Source of the DNA: an uncultured Pelagibacteraceae bacterium
GTDB lineage: Bacteria > Pseudomonadota > Alphaproteobacteria > Pelagibacterales > Pelagibacteraceae
DNA: 19,186 bases
Direction of reading: 5' to 3'
NCBI GenBank assembly: GCA_902554135.1
Contig: CACDNJ010000010.1
Span: 1 to 19,186, forward strand
Shown here: in pieces, positions 1-7,551 of the stretch
How the letters are laid out: every line of letters starts with the position of its first letter
How positions within the stretch are numbered: the stretch's first letter is position 1
The notes under the pieces: generated by a model
The model's database searches: none
Seen by the model: the letters and a program-made list of their open reading frames with translations, nothing else
What the model was told of the DNA's origin: nothing
Program-made: the position numbers and the translations under genes

Positions 1-2
1 CA

Positions 3-239
3 TCTGTAGTAAATTTTTTTATGAAATCTAATATGATGTATTTTGTGATTTCAGTTTTAGGAGTTTTAATTTTTGTTGGCTTAACTGCTTACGATACTCA
101 AAAAATTAAAAACATGTATTTAGCAAGTGATAGCGGCGAACTGATGGGCAAAAAAGCTGTTATGGGTGCCCTAACTTTATATTTAGATTTCATTAATCTA
201 TTTATAATGCTTTTAAGACTTTTCGGTCAGAGAAGATAA
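3..239 (+). CDS. BAX inhibitor-1 / YccA family membrane protein, C-terminal end (5' partial)
   Basis: The reading frame is open from the window edge, so the ATG at 21 is an internal methionine, not the start. The visible part is about 78 residues. It contains a hydrophobic helix followed by the GLTAYDTQKIK motif, which is characteristic of the last helices of the BI-1/YccA (UPF0005) family, then a short loop and a final hydrophobic segment (LTLYLDFINLFIMLLRLFG). Full members are about 230-240 residues with six or seven membrane helices in the inner membrane. Bacterial members are linked to ion leak and to modulation of FtsH proteolysis, but the exact role varies. The gene ends four bases before the convergent DUF2794 gene, and no hairpin terminator is visible between them. 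Confidence 0.9.
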   Translation, partial: SVVNFFMKSNMMYFVISVLGVLIFVGLTAYDTQKIKNMYLASDSGELMGKKAVMGALTLYLDFINLFIMLLRLFGQRR

Positions 240-243
240 AAAA

Positions 244-588
244 TTACTTTACTAATTTTAAGTTAGTCCACTCAACTTTATTTATTAGGTTGTCTAGATT
301 TTCAGATTTTTTTACTATTCTTCCATTTTTATCCAAAATATAAAACTTTTCTGCTTTATTTTTTGGGCTCAAGTTTTTTGATATTCTATAAATGGGTTTT
401 TCAGATGTTCTTTGATAGACATCAAAAGTTATTTCTCTCTTATTTATTGAAAGTCCATAGTCTTTCCAGTCCCCAGAAGAAACTTTTCTTGCATATAAAT
501 TGAGTATGGATTGCAGTTCTTTTTTGATAAAGAACTTTTCTTTTTTATAAAATCTGTTGTTAATTATCAGTTTTAATTTACTCTTCAT
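244..588 (-). CDS. DUF2794 family protein
   Basis: This encodes 114 residues with no signal peptide or membrane segment, so it is probably cytoplasmic. The central part resembles the alphaproteobacterial DUF2794 family: an ILNLYARKVSSGDWKDYGLS stretch (about residues 28-47), then a FDVYQRTSEKPIYRISK segment, and a C-terminal hydrophobic strand (FYILDKNGRIVKKSENL). The family has no established biochemical function to my knowledge. Its start overlaps the end of ispZ by 11 bases, so the two genes are very likely co-transcribed and translationally coupled. The N-terminus is rich in lysine, as expected in such an AT-rich genome. The family call rests on recalled motifs and is fairly secure. Confidence 0.8.
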   Translation of the reverse strand: MKSKLKLIINNRFYKKEKFFIKKELQSILNLYARKVSSGDWKDYGLSINKREITFDVYQRTSEKPIYRISKNLSPKNKAEKFYILDKNGRIVKKSENLDNLINKVEWTNLKLVK

Positions 589-1132
589 TTTTTTTATATT
601 TCTGTATTAATGGTATTTGAAAAGCCGTAAATATGAAAGTCAATATTAGTATTCCCCAAACTTTAAAATTAATCCAAGTCCCCTCAGATTGTGTTCTCCA
701 AATAATTTCATTAAGTATAGCTAAGAAAATAAAAAAGAAGATCCATCTATACATAAGTTTATTCCAACCTATATCTTCTAATTTTAAAGAACTCTTTAAA
801 AATAGTTTAAGAAAGTTTTTATTAAATGCTATTTTTCCTATCAACAATCCAATTGCAAACAAAATATTAATTACAGTGGGTTTCAAATATATAAATATTG
901 GATTATTAAAAAAAATTGTTAATCCTCCAAAAATAGATATTAAAATTGCTCCCACTAATGGAATATAGGGTATTTTTTTTTCTAGAAAATATACAACCAA
1001 GACAGCAATAAGCGTTGCTACAATTAGCGGAGGGATTGCTGTTAATAAATTTTTTCCACCTTTATAATATACTATAAAAAAAATTAATAATGGTCCTAAG
1101 TCTGTTAAAAGCTTAACAAAAGATTTATTCAC
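578..1132 (-). CDS. ispZ: Septation protein A / inner membrane protein YciB (IspZ)
   Basis: This encodes 184 residues, the usual length for IspZ/YciB. Recognisable features are the N-terminal LLTDLGPLLIFFIVYY segment (PxxxFF-like), the long run of hydrophobic helices at about residues 7-27, 31-50, 53-72 and 78-98, and the C-terminal part with NKLMYRWIFFFIFLAILNEIIWR, which matches the conserved N-E-x-x-W pattern. Five or so membrane helices are expected. The family is implicated in cell-envelope integrity and septation in enterobacteria and Shigella, but the molecular activity is not settled. It is transcribed away from hspQ and overlaps the downstream DUF2794 gene by 11 bases. Confidence 0.9.
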   Translation of the reverse strand: MNKSFVKLLTDLGPLLIFFIVYYKGGKNLLTAIPPLIVATLIAVLVVYFLEKKIPYIPLVGAILISIFGGLTIFFNNPIFIYLKPTVINILFAIGLLIGKIAFNKNFLKLFLKSSLKLEDIGWNKLMYRWIFFFIFLAILNEIIWRTQSEGTWINFKVWGILILTFIFTAFQIPLIQKYKKNEE

Positions 1133-1213
1133 AGGAAAAAGCTATCATAAAAGAAATTTAATTTAAATTTTTTTTATTGATTTTACTGTAAATGTTATTA
1201 TCTTTATTTAAAG

Positions 1214-1534
1214 ATGGATTCAAAAAAAGCTAAATTTTCAATTGGAGATGTAGTAAAGCACAGGCACTTTAATTTTAGAGGTGTAATATACGATGTTGAC
1301 TTTGAATTTAATAATTCAGAAGAGTGGTATCAATCAATACCCAAAGATGTTAGGCCACGAAAAGATCAACCCTTTTATCATTTGTTAGCTGAAAATAATG
1401 AAATTACATACGAAGCTTATGTTTCAGAACAAAATCTAATTATTGATCCATCGAAGGAACCAATTAGACATCCTCTAGTTAATGAGTTTTTCTCTGGAAA
1501 AAAAGGTTCCGCTTATTACAAGCCTTCCAATTAG
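1214..1534 (+). CDS. hspQ: HspQ / YccV-like (hemimethylated DNA-binding domain) protein
   Basis: This encodes 106 residues, the standard HspQ length. The sequence begins AKFSIGDVVKHRHFNFRG and continues through VIYDVDFEF, EWYQSIP, DQPFYHLLAENN and an AYVSEQNL segment. These are the successive beta strands of the YccV-like domain. In E. coli, HspQ is a small heat-shock protein that acts as a specificity-enhancing factor for Lon protease and was also described as a hemimethylated DNA-binding protein. No heat-shock type promoter could be defined in the 81-base divergent gap upstream. A TATTAT hexamer at 1196-1201 lies too close to the ATG and lacks a partner -35. The family call is confident; the regulation is unknown. 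Confidence 0.88.
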   Translation: MDSKKAKFSIGDVVKHRHFNFRGVIYDVDFEFNNSEEWYQSIPKDVRPRKDQPFYHLLAENNEITYEAYVSEQNLIIDPSKEPIRHPLVNEFFSGKKGSAYYKPSN

Positions 1535-1552
1535 TTTTTATTTGTCACAAAG

Positions 1553-1585
1553 TTGACAAGATTCATTCAAAACTCCGACTAAAAT
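1553..1585 (+). promoter_or_regulatory. Weak candidate promoter upstream of the ccm genes
   Basis: A perfect TTGACA hexamer lies at 1553-1558 and a TAAAAT hexamer (five of six consensus bases) at 1580-1585. The spacer is 21 bases, longer than the 16-18 normally accepted, so this is only a possible sigma-70 promoter for ccmC. It sits 130 bases upstream of the ccmC ATG, between hspQ and ccmC, the only sizeable gap in front of the ccm run. Confidence 0.25.
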
Positions 1586-1597
1586 ACAAAATACATT

Positions 1598-1681
1598 TCA
1601 AGGGTTAGTGTCTAGTTGGGGGTCAATTCTTACTTCCTTATCTCCCTCAAGATCCTCAATTAGGCCAACAAAATATACCAT
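1598..1681 (-). CDS. Possible 27-residue acidic small protein, antisense in the hspQ-ccmC gap (uncertain)
   Basis: On the minus strand an ATG at 1681-1679 opens a 27-codon frame ending in TGA at 1600-1598. An in-frame stop lies immediately before the ATG. The peptide (start MVYFVGLIEDLEGDK, end DTNP) has a hydrophobic beginning and an acidic middle, and it looks more protein-like than the plus-strand frames across the same bases. The segment 1601-1670 is about 44% GC by hand count, high for an intergenic gap in this genome, which suggests selection for something. Only a weak AGG is seen about 10 bases upstream of the ATG. I do not recognise a family. It could equally be part of an untranslated leader or small RNA. 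Confidence 0.25.
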   Translation of the reverse strand: MVYFVGLIEDLEGDKEVRIDPQLDTNP

Positions 1682-1714
1682 TCAAAAATTACCTAAAATC
1701 AGTTAAACCAAACT

Positions 1715-2422
1715 ATGATTAAATTTTTAAATCCTAGCTATGTATTTCGTTTAACTGGAAAGCTATTAAATTTTTTAAAAACTTTTGTAATACCCATGAT
1801 TGTTGTTGGATTAATTTTTTCTTTATTTGTATCACCAAAAGATTATATCCAGGGAGATGCTGTGAGGATCATGTATGTACATGTACCTTCAGCTTGGATA
1901 GCTCTACTTAGTTTTGCAACAATTAGCTTTCTTTGTATCCTTAATTTTATTTTCAAATTTAAAAATGTAAGTTTAATTTACAAAAGTCTTGCTCCTATAG
2001 GATTGACTTTTAATATTATTGCTATCGTTACAGGGTCACTCTGGGGACAGCCAACCTGGGGAACTTGGTGGGTGTGGGATGCAAGATTAACTTCAATGTT
2101 AATTTTAATGCTTTTTTATATAATTTTTATTTTTTCGTACAAATTTATTTCACATTCTGAAAGATCAATAAAAGTTTGTACTTCAATCTCAGTTTTAGGT
2201 CTGATAAATCTAATTATTATTAAATATTCAGTAGATTGGTGGTCTACTCTTCACCAAACTTCAAGTATAAACATCGGCAAAGAAACAACGGTACATTTTT
2301 CCATGTTAATACCACTAGGGCTTATGTTATTTGCGCTTTTTGTGTATGCTGCGTTAATTTTTCTAATGAAATATAGGATAGAAACAATTAGACTCAAAAG
2401 AAAGGGTTTAAAAAAATTATGA
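1715..2422 (+). CDS. ccmC: Haem exporter/transfer protein CcmC
   Basis: This encodes 235 residues, typical for CcmC. CcmC is the inner-membrane haem-handling protein that loads haem onto the chaperone CcmE in System I cytochrome c maturation. The tryptophan-rich WWD motif is at about residues 110-124 (LWGQPTWGTWWVWDAR). It is flanked by the two expected haem-ligand histidines, H56 in YVHVPSAW and H180 in STLHQ, matching H60 and H184 of the E. coli protein. About six hydrophobic helices are present. It is the first gene of the ccm run, and the usual upstream partners ccmA and ccmB are absent from this window. Its stop overlaps the ccmD start in an ATGA. Confidence 0.95.
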   Translation: MIKFLNPSYVFRLTGKLLNFLKTFVIPMIVVGLIFSLFVSPKDYIQGDAVRIMYVHVPSAWIALLSFATISFLCILNFIFKFKNVSLIYKSLAPIGLTFNIIAIVTGSLWGQPTWGTWWVWDARLTSMLILMLFYIIFIFSYKFISHSERSIKVCTSISVLGLINLIIIKYSVDWWSTLHQTSSINIGKETTVHFSMLIPLGLMLFALFVYAALIFLMKYRIETIRLKRKGLKKL

Positions 2423-2646
2423 ATTTGGACATTTTTCTAATGAATGGTTACGGCATTTATGTTTGGTCATCTTTCCTATTCACTTTCTTGGTTTGTTTAT
2501 TCTTGTTTTTGAAAACAAAAAAAACTTTAAAAAAACTTGAAAAGGATTTCATTAAAGAAGCACAAAATCTTTCCGATGAACAACTTGAAGATCTTAAAAG
2601 ACAAAAAGTTGCAAAGGAAATTTTAATTTCGCATTCAAGAAATTAA
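2419..2646 (+). CDS. ccmD: Haem exporter protein CcmD
   Basis: This encodes 75 residues. CcmD is a small single-helix membrane protein that associates with CcmABC and is needed to release holo-CcmE. The short conserved GYGIYVWSSF segment (residues 10-19) leads into one membrane helix to about residue 31. A basic, then mixed-charge helical tail that may be coiled follows (about residues 33-70). The tail is somewhat longer than in many CcmD proteins. The gene overlaps ccmC by four bases (ATGA) and is followed by ccmE after 15 bases, so position and motif agree. CcmD is poorly conserved in general, and the context carries much of the call. Confidence 0.88.
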   Translation: MNLDIFLMNGYGIYVWSSFLFTFLVCLFLFLKTKKTLKKLEKDFIKEAQNLSDEQLEDLKRQKVAKEILISHSRN

Positions 2647-2661
2647 TCCAGCATTTTTGAA

Positions 2662-3090
2662 ATGCTTAATATAAAGATCAAAAATAGATTATCAATCTTT
2701 ATAGCTTTATCTGTAATAAGCATTTTAATTATCATTTTTATTTTTAAAGCATTGGAAGATAATGTGCTTTATTTTTATTCACCTTCAGAAATTAAAAATA
2801 AAAACGATATTATCTTCGAAAAAAGTATGAGAATAGGCGGTATGGTAAAAAATGGATCTATTCAGAGCAGTAAAAATGAGATCAAATTTATAGTTACAGA
2901 TTTTCAAAATGAAATAATAGTCAGTTATGAGGGAACCGTTCCTGCTCTTTTTGCAGAGGGCAAGGGAGTAGTTGCTGAAGGAAAATTAAGAGATAAAAAG
3001 TTTTTTTTAGCAACAAGAATTTTGGCTAAACATGATGAAAATTATATGCCTCCTGAAATCAAAGAAAGTTTAGAAAAAAATGCTAAGTGA
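2662..3090 (+). CDS. ccmE: Periplasmic haem chaperone CcmE
   Basis: This encodes 142 residues, close to the family norm. An N-terminal membrane anchor (about residues 10-30) is followed by a periplasmic OB-fold domain with MRIGGMVKNGSI, IKFIVTDF, IIVSYEGTVPALFAEGKGVVAEG and ATRILAKHDENY, all hallmarks of CcmE. H124 in the HDENY (HxxxY) motif is the expected covalent haem attachment site, with Y128 as the axial-ligand tyrosine. Haem arrives from CcmC and is passed to CcmF/H. The stop overlaps the ccmF start by 11 bases, so translation is likely coupled. Confidence 0.96.
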   Translation: MLNIKIKNRLSIFIALSVISILIIIFIFKALEDNVLYFYSPSEIKNKNDIIFEKSMRIGGMVKNGSIQSSKNEIKFIVTDFQNEIIVSYEGTVPALFAEGKGVVAEGKLRDKKFFLATRILAKHDENYMPPEIKESLEKNAK

Positions 3091-4957
3091 GCTTGGTATA
3101 ATTTTTATAAGTACAGCATTATTAATAAGTTTAGTACTAATATATTTTTCCTTTATCGAAGTAAAAAATTCAAACAATATAATACCAAAGAAAATATATA
3201 AATTTTCTCTGTTGCAATTAATTTTTTCTGTACTGAGCTTTATAATTTTATTACTCGGATACGTTTTTTCTGATTTTTCAATAATAAATGTATATGAAAA
3301 TTCTCATACAACTAAACCATTATTTTATAAAATATCTGGAACCTGGGGAAATCACGAAGGTAGTTTGTTATTATGGATCAATATTTTAGTTTTGTTTTCT
3401 TTCTTGTTTCTATTTCTAAATAAAAATGGAAATAAAAATTTTAAAATTTTTACTTTATTATTTCAGAATTTATTAATAGCAATTTTTTTTATTTTTTTAT
3501 TAACAACTTCAAATCCATTTTCTACAATATACCCTATTCCAACTGAAGGAATGGGTTTGAATCCAATTTTACAGGATCCGGCATTAGCAATACACCCTCC
3601 TTTGCTCTATATAGGATTTGTTGGTTCATCTATTTATTTTTCAGCAGCTTTATCAGCTTTAGTTTCAAAGATTGATGCAAAGTCATTAGCAATATCCATA
3701 AAGCCCTGGGTTTTGATTTCGTGGTTTTTCCAGACAGTTGGAATACTTGTTGGATCTATTTGGGCTTATTATGAATTAGGTTGGGGAGGATATTGGTTTT
3801 GGGATCCAGTAGAAAATTCTTCTCTAATGCCATGGTTTGTAATGACAGCATTACTCCATTCCGTTTTGGTTTTAGAAAAAAAAATTGGACTTTATTCTTG
3901 GGTAATAGTTTTAAGTATTCTCACCTTTACAATGAGTGTGACAGGAACTTTTCTGGTAAGATCAGGAATTTTGAATTCCGTACATACTTTTGCACATGAT
4001 CCGTCCAGAGGATTATTTATTCTTACCTTTTTAATTTTGATGGTATTTTCATCAATGTTTATTTTTTTTAAACATGCCCCAATTGAAAATAAAAAATATC
4101 AAATATTATCAAAAGAGTTTTTTATTTTGATTAATAATTGGTTTATGATTTTTTTTCTTGCAGTAGTTTTAATTGGGACCCTTTACCCTATTTTTCTTGA
4201 TACCCTAACCGGAACAAAAATATCAGTTGGACCGCCGTATTATAATTTTGTTTTAGCCCCTTTTTTAATTCCCCTGCTGTTTTTAATGACGTTAGGACCT
4301 AAACACAAATGGATTTCATCAGAAACAAAAATTTTTTTTAATTTAGTTTTATTTTTGTCCGTTTTTTTATTTTTAATTACTTTTCTTGTTATCAAAGAAA
4401 ATAGTTTGTTATTGAATTTAATACTTTTTTTTTCAATCTATCTGATTGTACAAACTCTTTTTGATTTATACGATAGTTTTAAAAGAAGAAATATAAATTT
4501 TTCGAGAATTTTATCTCATTTAGGTTTTGGATTATTAATTTTTTTTATATCTATTAATCATATATTTTCTCAAGAAAGTAATTTTAATTTAAAATTAGGA
4601 GAATCAAAAGAAACAGAAAATTATGTTATTAAATTTGAAAATTTAGAACAATTTTCAGGTAATAATTATAAATCTCTTATTGGACACTTTAAAATTTTAA
4701 ATAAAGACAAATTATTTAATGAAAATTTAAAACCAGAAATAAGGATATATAACCAACCTGTAACTGTGACTTATGAGGCTTCAATTAATTCTGGATTTTT
4801 TTCGGACACTTATTTAACTATGAGTAATATATCTGAATCTGATATTTTTAATATTAAATTTCAAAGAAAACCTTTTATGAATTTTATATGGGTATCCGTC
4901 TTACTTATCTCTTTTGGAGGTATAATAAATTTTTTTAACAAGAAAAAAGTGATATGA
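3080..4957 (+). CDS. ccmF: Cytochrome c haem lyase subunit CcmF
   Basis: This encodes 625 residues, slightly short of the usual 640-660. CcmF with CcmH (and CcmI where present) forms the ligase that attaches haem from CcmE to CxxCH motifs of apocytochrome c in the periplasm. Visible hallmarks are KISGTWGNHEGSLLLW (about residues 85-99), IHPPLLY with H172, and the WWD motif around residues 234-247 (GWGGYWFWDPVENSS). A further conserved histidine lies in LNSVHTFAHDPSRG. More than ten hydrophobic helices are present, plus a periplasmic segment near the C-terminus before the last helix. The start overlaps ccmE by 11 bases and the stop overlaps ccmG in ATGA. There are many long T and A runs but no frame break. 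Confidence 0.96.
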   Translation: MLSELGIIFISTALLISLVLIYFSFIEVKNSNNIIPKKIYKFSLLQLIFSVLSFIILLLGYVFSDFSIINVYENSHTTKPLFYKISGTWGNHEGSLLLWINILVLFSFLFLFLNKNGNKNFKIFTLLFQNLLIAIFFIFLLTTSNPFSTIYPIPTEGMGLNPILQDPALAIHPPLLYIGFVGSSIYFSAALSALVSKIDAKSLAISIKPWVLISWFFQTVGILVGSIWAYYELGWGGYWFWDPVENSSLMPWFVMTALLHSVLVLEKKIGLYSWVIVLSILTFTMSVTGTFLVRSGILNSVHTFAHDPSRGLFILTFLILMVFSSMFIFFKHAPIENKKYQILSKEFFILINNWFMIFFLAVVLIGTLYPIFLDTLTGTKISVGPPYYNFVLAPFLIPLLFLMTLGPKHKWISSETKIFFNLVLFLSVFLFLITFLVIKENSLLLNLILFFSIYLIVQTLFDLYDSFKRRNINFSRILSHLGFGLLIFFISINHIFSQESNFNLKLGESKETENYVIKFENLEQFSGNNYKSLIGHFKILNKDKLFNENLKPEIRIYNQPVTVTYEASINSGFFSDTYLTMSNISESDIFNIKFQRKPFMNFIWVSVLLISFGGIINFFNKKKVI

Positions 4958-5472
4958 AAAAAATTCATTTAATTTTAATTTCCATATTTTTTATTTTTAT
5001 TTTTGCTGTTTTTTATTTGAGTCTGCAGAATGAAAAAATCTATAATACCGAAGATTTGGTTGGAAAAAAAATCAATGAAGTAGAGTTAGAATTATTTGGA
5101 AAGGATGGAACTTTTAATACAAAAGAAATTTCAAATTATGAATTTACCCTATTAAATTTTTGGGCCTCTTGGTGTGCTCCATGTAGAAAAGAACATAAAA
5201 ATTTAATTCGATTAAGTAAAAATAAAAATTTAAAAATTATTGGAGTTAATTTTAAAGATGACGAAATTAACGCAAAACAATTTTTGCAAGAAATGGGAAA
5301 TCCATTTTATATTCTTACCAAGGATTCTAAGGGCAAAAAATCCGTTAACTTTGGTGTTTATGGTATTCCTGAAACTATTTTAGTTAATCCAGAACTAATA
5401 ATTTTGAAAAAGTATATTGGACCCCTAAGTTCTAAAGATGTTAACGAAATAGGTAAATTAATTAAAAAATGA
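4954..5472 (+). CDS. ccmG: Thioredoxin-like thiol:disulfide interchange protein CcmG/DsbE
   Basis: This encodes 172 residues, the normal CcmG/DsbE size. An N-terminal membrane anchor (about residues 4-23) precedes a periplasmic thioredoxin fold. The active site is LNFWASWCAPCRKEH with C74 and C77. Downstream are FYILTKDS and a VYGIPETILVN segment carrying the cis-proline loop expected in the family. The protein reduces the haem-binding cysteines of apocytochrome c, directly or through CcmH, using electrons from CcdA/DsbD. It overlaps ccmF and ccmH by four bases each (ATGA), placing it firmly within the same translational unit. Confidence 0.96.
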   Translation: MKKIHLILISIFFIFIFAVFYLSLQNEKIYNTEDLVGKKINEVELELFGKDGTFNTKEISNYEFTLLNFWASWCAPCRKEHKNLIRLSKNKNLKIIGVNFKDDEINAKQFLQEMGNPFYILTKDSKGKKSVNFGVYGIPETILVNPELIILKKYIGPLSSKDVNEIGKLIKK

Positions 5473-5837
5473 AAAATATAATTAACGGAATATTTTTATT
5501 AATTTTTCTTACTTCAAATAATTTTGCTGAAGAAGATTTAAACAATAAAATTTTAAAAAATCTTAGATGTTTAGTGTGCCAAGGACAGACGGTTTCTGAC
5601 TCAAACTCAGACTTTGCTCAAATTATTAAAAGTGTTGTAGATGACAAAATTCAAGAGGGTATGACTGAGAAACAGATATACAATTTTCTATCTGACAAAT
5701 ATGGAGATTGGATTTTATTTGATCCTCCATTTAAAAAAACCAGTTACGTTTTATGGTTTTTACCTTATGTCTTATTTGTGATGGGTATGTTATTTTTATT
5801 TTATCTTTTTAAAAGGTCGTCAATTCGTAGAAAATAA
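5469..5837 (+). CDS. ccmH: Cytochrome c maturation protein CcmH (short form, no TPR domain)
   Basis: This encodes 122 residues. A signal peptide (about residues 1-20, ending NNFA) is followed by the CcmH/CycL domain with the redox motif LRCLVCQGQTVSDSNS (C34 and C37). Next come the helical segment YNFLSDKYGDWILFDPPF and one C-terminal membrane helix (about residues 94-116) ending in basic residues. The family passes electrons from CcmG to apocytochrome c and works with CcmF. This is the short form, without the C-terminal TPR (CcmI/NrfG-like) part found fused in E. coli CcmH. No separate ccmI follows: the next gene encodes an outer-membrane protein. Confidence 0.95.
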   Translation: MKNIINGIFLLIFLTSNNFAEEDLNNKILKNLRCLVCQGQTVSDSNSDFAQIIKSVVDDKIQEGMTEKQIYNFLSDKYGDWILFDPPFKKTSYVLWFLPYVLFVMGMLFLFYLFKRSSIRRK

Positions 5838-5881
5838 TAAAAGTGTGTACATTACAGCGTATAAATTGTATTTTTAGAGCA

Positions 5882-6382
5882 ATGAAAATAAGAAGTTATA
5901 TCATAAGCTTAGGACTGTCTTTGCTAGCATTCGGTGCATCTTTGGCTGACGAGAAAAGGTCGGGTGTAAATTTTTATACCGGAATGTTTGATTTCAGTGA
6001 TGACAAAAAAAGATCTTCCTTATTTGGTATTGAACATCAGAACGAAAATTTGTATCGAGACACAATTTTTGGGAGAGTTTCCCCAGTCACTGGGATGATG
6101 TTTACAGTAGATAATGCAGCATATTTTTATACAGGTATTGAAGCAAATTATGAATTAGGACCGCTTAAAGTAACACCAAGTTTTACTCCTGGTCTCTATA
6201 GTCAAGGTGACGGCAAAGATTTAGGTCATCCTCTAGAATTTAAAAGTGAAGTTCAATTGTCAATGGATTTAGGAGAAACCACTAATTTTGGAATGTCTTA
6301 CAACCATGTATCTAATGCTAGTCTGGGAGAAAAAAATCCCGGGGCAAATAGTTACATGTTTAATTTTCTAAAAAAATTTTAA
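5882..6382 (+). CDS. PagL-like lipid A 3-O-deacylase (acyloxyacyl hydrolase family)
   Basis: This encodes 166 residues from the ATG at 5882. That start is chosen because it places a proper signal peptide (ISLGLSLLAFGASLA, cleavage near residue 22) at the N-terminus. An ATG at 5843 would add 13 unlikely residues. The mature part is small and strand-rich and ends in phenylalanine, as expected for an outer-membrane beta barrel. The motif NHVSNASLGEKNPGANS near the C-terminus (H142, S144) matches the catalytic His-x-Ser region of PagL, which removes the 3-O acyl chain of lipid A. The third catalytic residue of PagL is a glutamate about 14 residues after the histidine. Here that position is N156, so activity is less certain. 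It starts 44 bases after ccmH and ends 17 before the oxidase. Confidence 0.75.
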   Translation: MKIRSYIISLGLSLLAFGASLADEKRSGVNFYTGMFDFSDDKKRSSLFGIEHQNENLYRDTIFGRVSPVTGMMFTVDNAAYFYTGIEANYELGPLKVTPSFTPGLYSQGDGKDLGHPLEFKSEVQLSMDLGETTNFGMSYNHVSNASLGEKNPGANSYMFNFLKKF

Positions 6383-6399
6383 ATTAATTTAAAAAACTA

Positions 6400-7551
6400 A
6401 TGAATCTAAAAGATTGCTACAACTTTGATGATTTTAGAAAATTAGCAAAAAAAAATTTACCAGCACCAATATTTCATTATATAGACGGAGGATCTGACGA
6501 CGAAGTGACTCTTAAGAGAAATACCGAGTCCTTTGAAAAATGTGATCTAGTTCCCGATATTCTGGCAAGCGTTGGTGAACCAGATATGACCACAGAAGTT
6601 TTTGGGAAGAAAATAAAAATTCCTATATTTTTATCACCAACTGCAATGCAAAGACTTTATCATCATGATGGTGATAAGGCTAGCGCGCGTGCAGCGGAAA
6701 AATTTGGAACATTTTATGGTATGTCGACAATGGGAACATCGTCGATTGAGGAGATTTCGAATATTTCAGGAGGACCAAAATTATTTCAGCTATATATTCA
6801 CAAAGACAAAAGCTTAACTGATAACTTAATTGATCGATGTAAAAGATCAGGCTTTAATGCTATGTGTTTAACCGTTGATACAGTTGTGGCTGGTAATCGT
6901 GAAAGAGATCATAGATGGGGCTTTACTACCCCGCCAAAGCTAACTTTAAAAAGTTTATTAAGTTTTGCTTTACATCCGAAATGGTCGATTAATTATTTAA
7001 CTCACAAAAAATTTGAATTAGCAAATGTATCTCATTTTACAAAAAAAGGCAGCAGTATAGCTAAAGGTGTAATGGAATATATTAATGAACAATATGATCC
7101 TGGAATGGGTTGGAAAGATGCTGAGTATTGTATAAAAAAATGGGGCGGACCATTTGCGATTAAAGGAATTATGTCTGTTGAAGATGCAAAACGTGCCGTA
7201 CAAATTGGAGCTTCAGCAATTATGCTTTCTAATCATGGAGGCAGACAACTTGATGGATCGCGAGCACCATTTGACCAACTTCCAGCAATAGCAGATGCAA
7301 TTGGTGGAAAAGCTGAAATAATTTTAGACGGAGGTGTAAGAAGAGGAACACACGTCCTAAAAGCGTTATCATTAGGTGCGACAGCGTGTAGCTTTGGAAA
7401 AGGTTATTTGTTTGGACTTGGGGCTGGTGGACAAAAAGGAGTCGAAGCTGTTTTGCAAAGAATGCATGACGAAATTAAACGCGACATGATATTAATGGGC
7501 TGTAAATCAATTAAAGAATTAAATAAATCAAAAATTATTTACAGATTATGA
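6400..7551 (+). CDS. FMN-dependent 2-hydroxyacid oxidase/dehydrogenase (LldD / glycolate oxidase family)
   Basis: This encodes 383 residues, normal for the family. A TIM-barrel flavoprotein of this type oxidises an L-2-hydroxyacid (L-lactate, glycolate or mandelate, depending on the member) to the 2-oxo acid. Recognisable elements are PAPIFHYIDGGSDDE (about residues 21-35), IFLSPTAMQRLYHHDGD, FQLYIHKD, CLTVDT, K255 in AIKGIM, and the signature SNHGGRQLDGSRAPFD with the catalytic base H279 followed by the arginine of HGGR. ILDGGVRRGTHVLKALSLGA is the FMN phosphate-binding region. No membrane anchor is evident; an LldD-type enzyme would pass electrons to quinone, an oxidase type to oxygen. Its stop overlaps the aminotransferase start in ATGA, suggesting consecutive steps. 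The substrate cannot be read from sequence. Confidence 0.9.
   Translation: MNLKDCYNFDDFRKLAKKNLPAPIFHYIDGGSDDEVTLKRNTESFEKCDLVPDILASVGEPDMTTEVFGKKIKIPIFLSPTAMQRLYHHDGDKASARAAEKFGTFYGMSTMGTSSIEEISNISGGPKLFQLYIHKDKSLTDNLIDRCKRSGFNAMCLTVDTVVAGNRERDHRWGFTTPPKLTLKSLLSFALHPKWSINYLTHKKFELANVSHFTKKGSSIAKGVMEYINEQYDPGMGWKDAEYCIKKWGGPFAIKGIMSVEDAKRAVQIGASAIMLSNHGGRQLDGSRAPFDQLPAIADAIGGKAEIILDGGVRRGTHVLKALSLGATACSFGKGYLFGLGAGGQKGVEAVLQRMHDEIKRDMILMGCKSIKELNKSKIIYRL

Noticed and set aside
633..968. 111-codon plus-strand frame opposite ispZ
   Set aside because: It lies wholly antisense to a well-recognised membrane protein, and its composition is that of a shadow frame.
1177..1201. TTGATT and TATTAT as an hspQ promoter
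   Set aside because: The spacer is only 13 bases and the -10 would be too close to the ATG for a normal leader.
1615..1726. Plus-strand frame in the hspQ-ccmC gap, considered as a ccmB remnant
   Set aside because: The translation is proline/glutamine rich with no hydrophobic helices and no resemblance to CcmB; the antisense frame is more plausible.
3781..3999. 72-codon frame inside ccmF
   Set aside because: It is out of frame within the WWD region of ccmF and is a shadow.
5843..5881. Upstream ATG extending the PagL-like protein by 13 residues
   Set aside because: It would place charged and cysteine-containing residues before an otherwise standard signal peptide.
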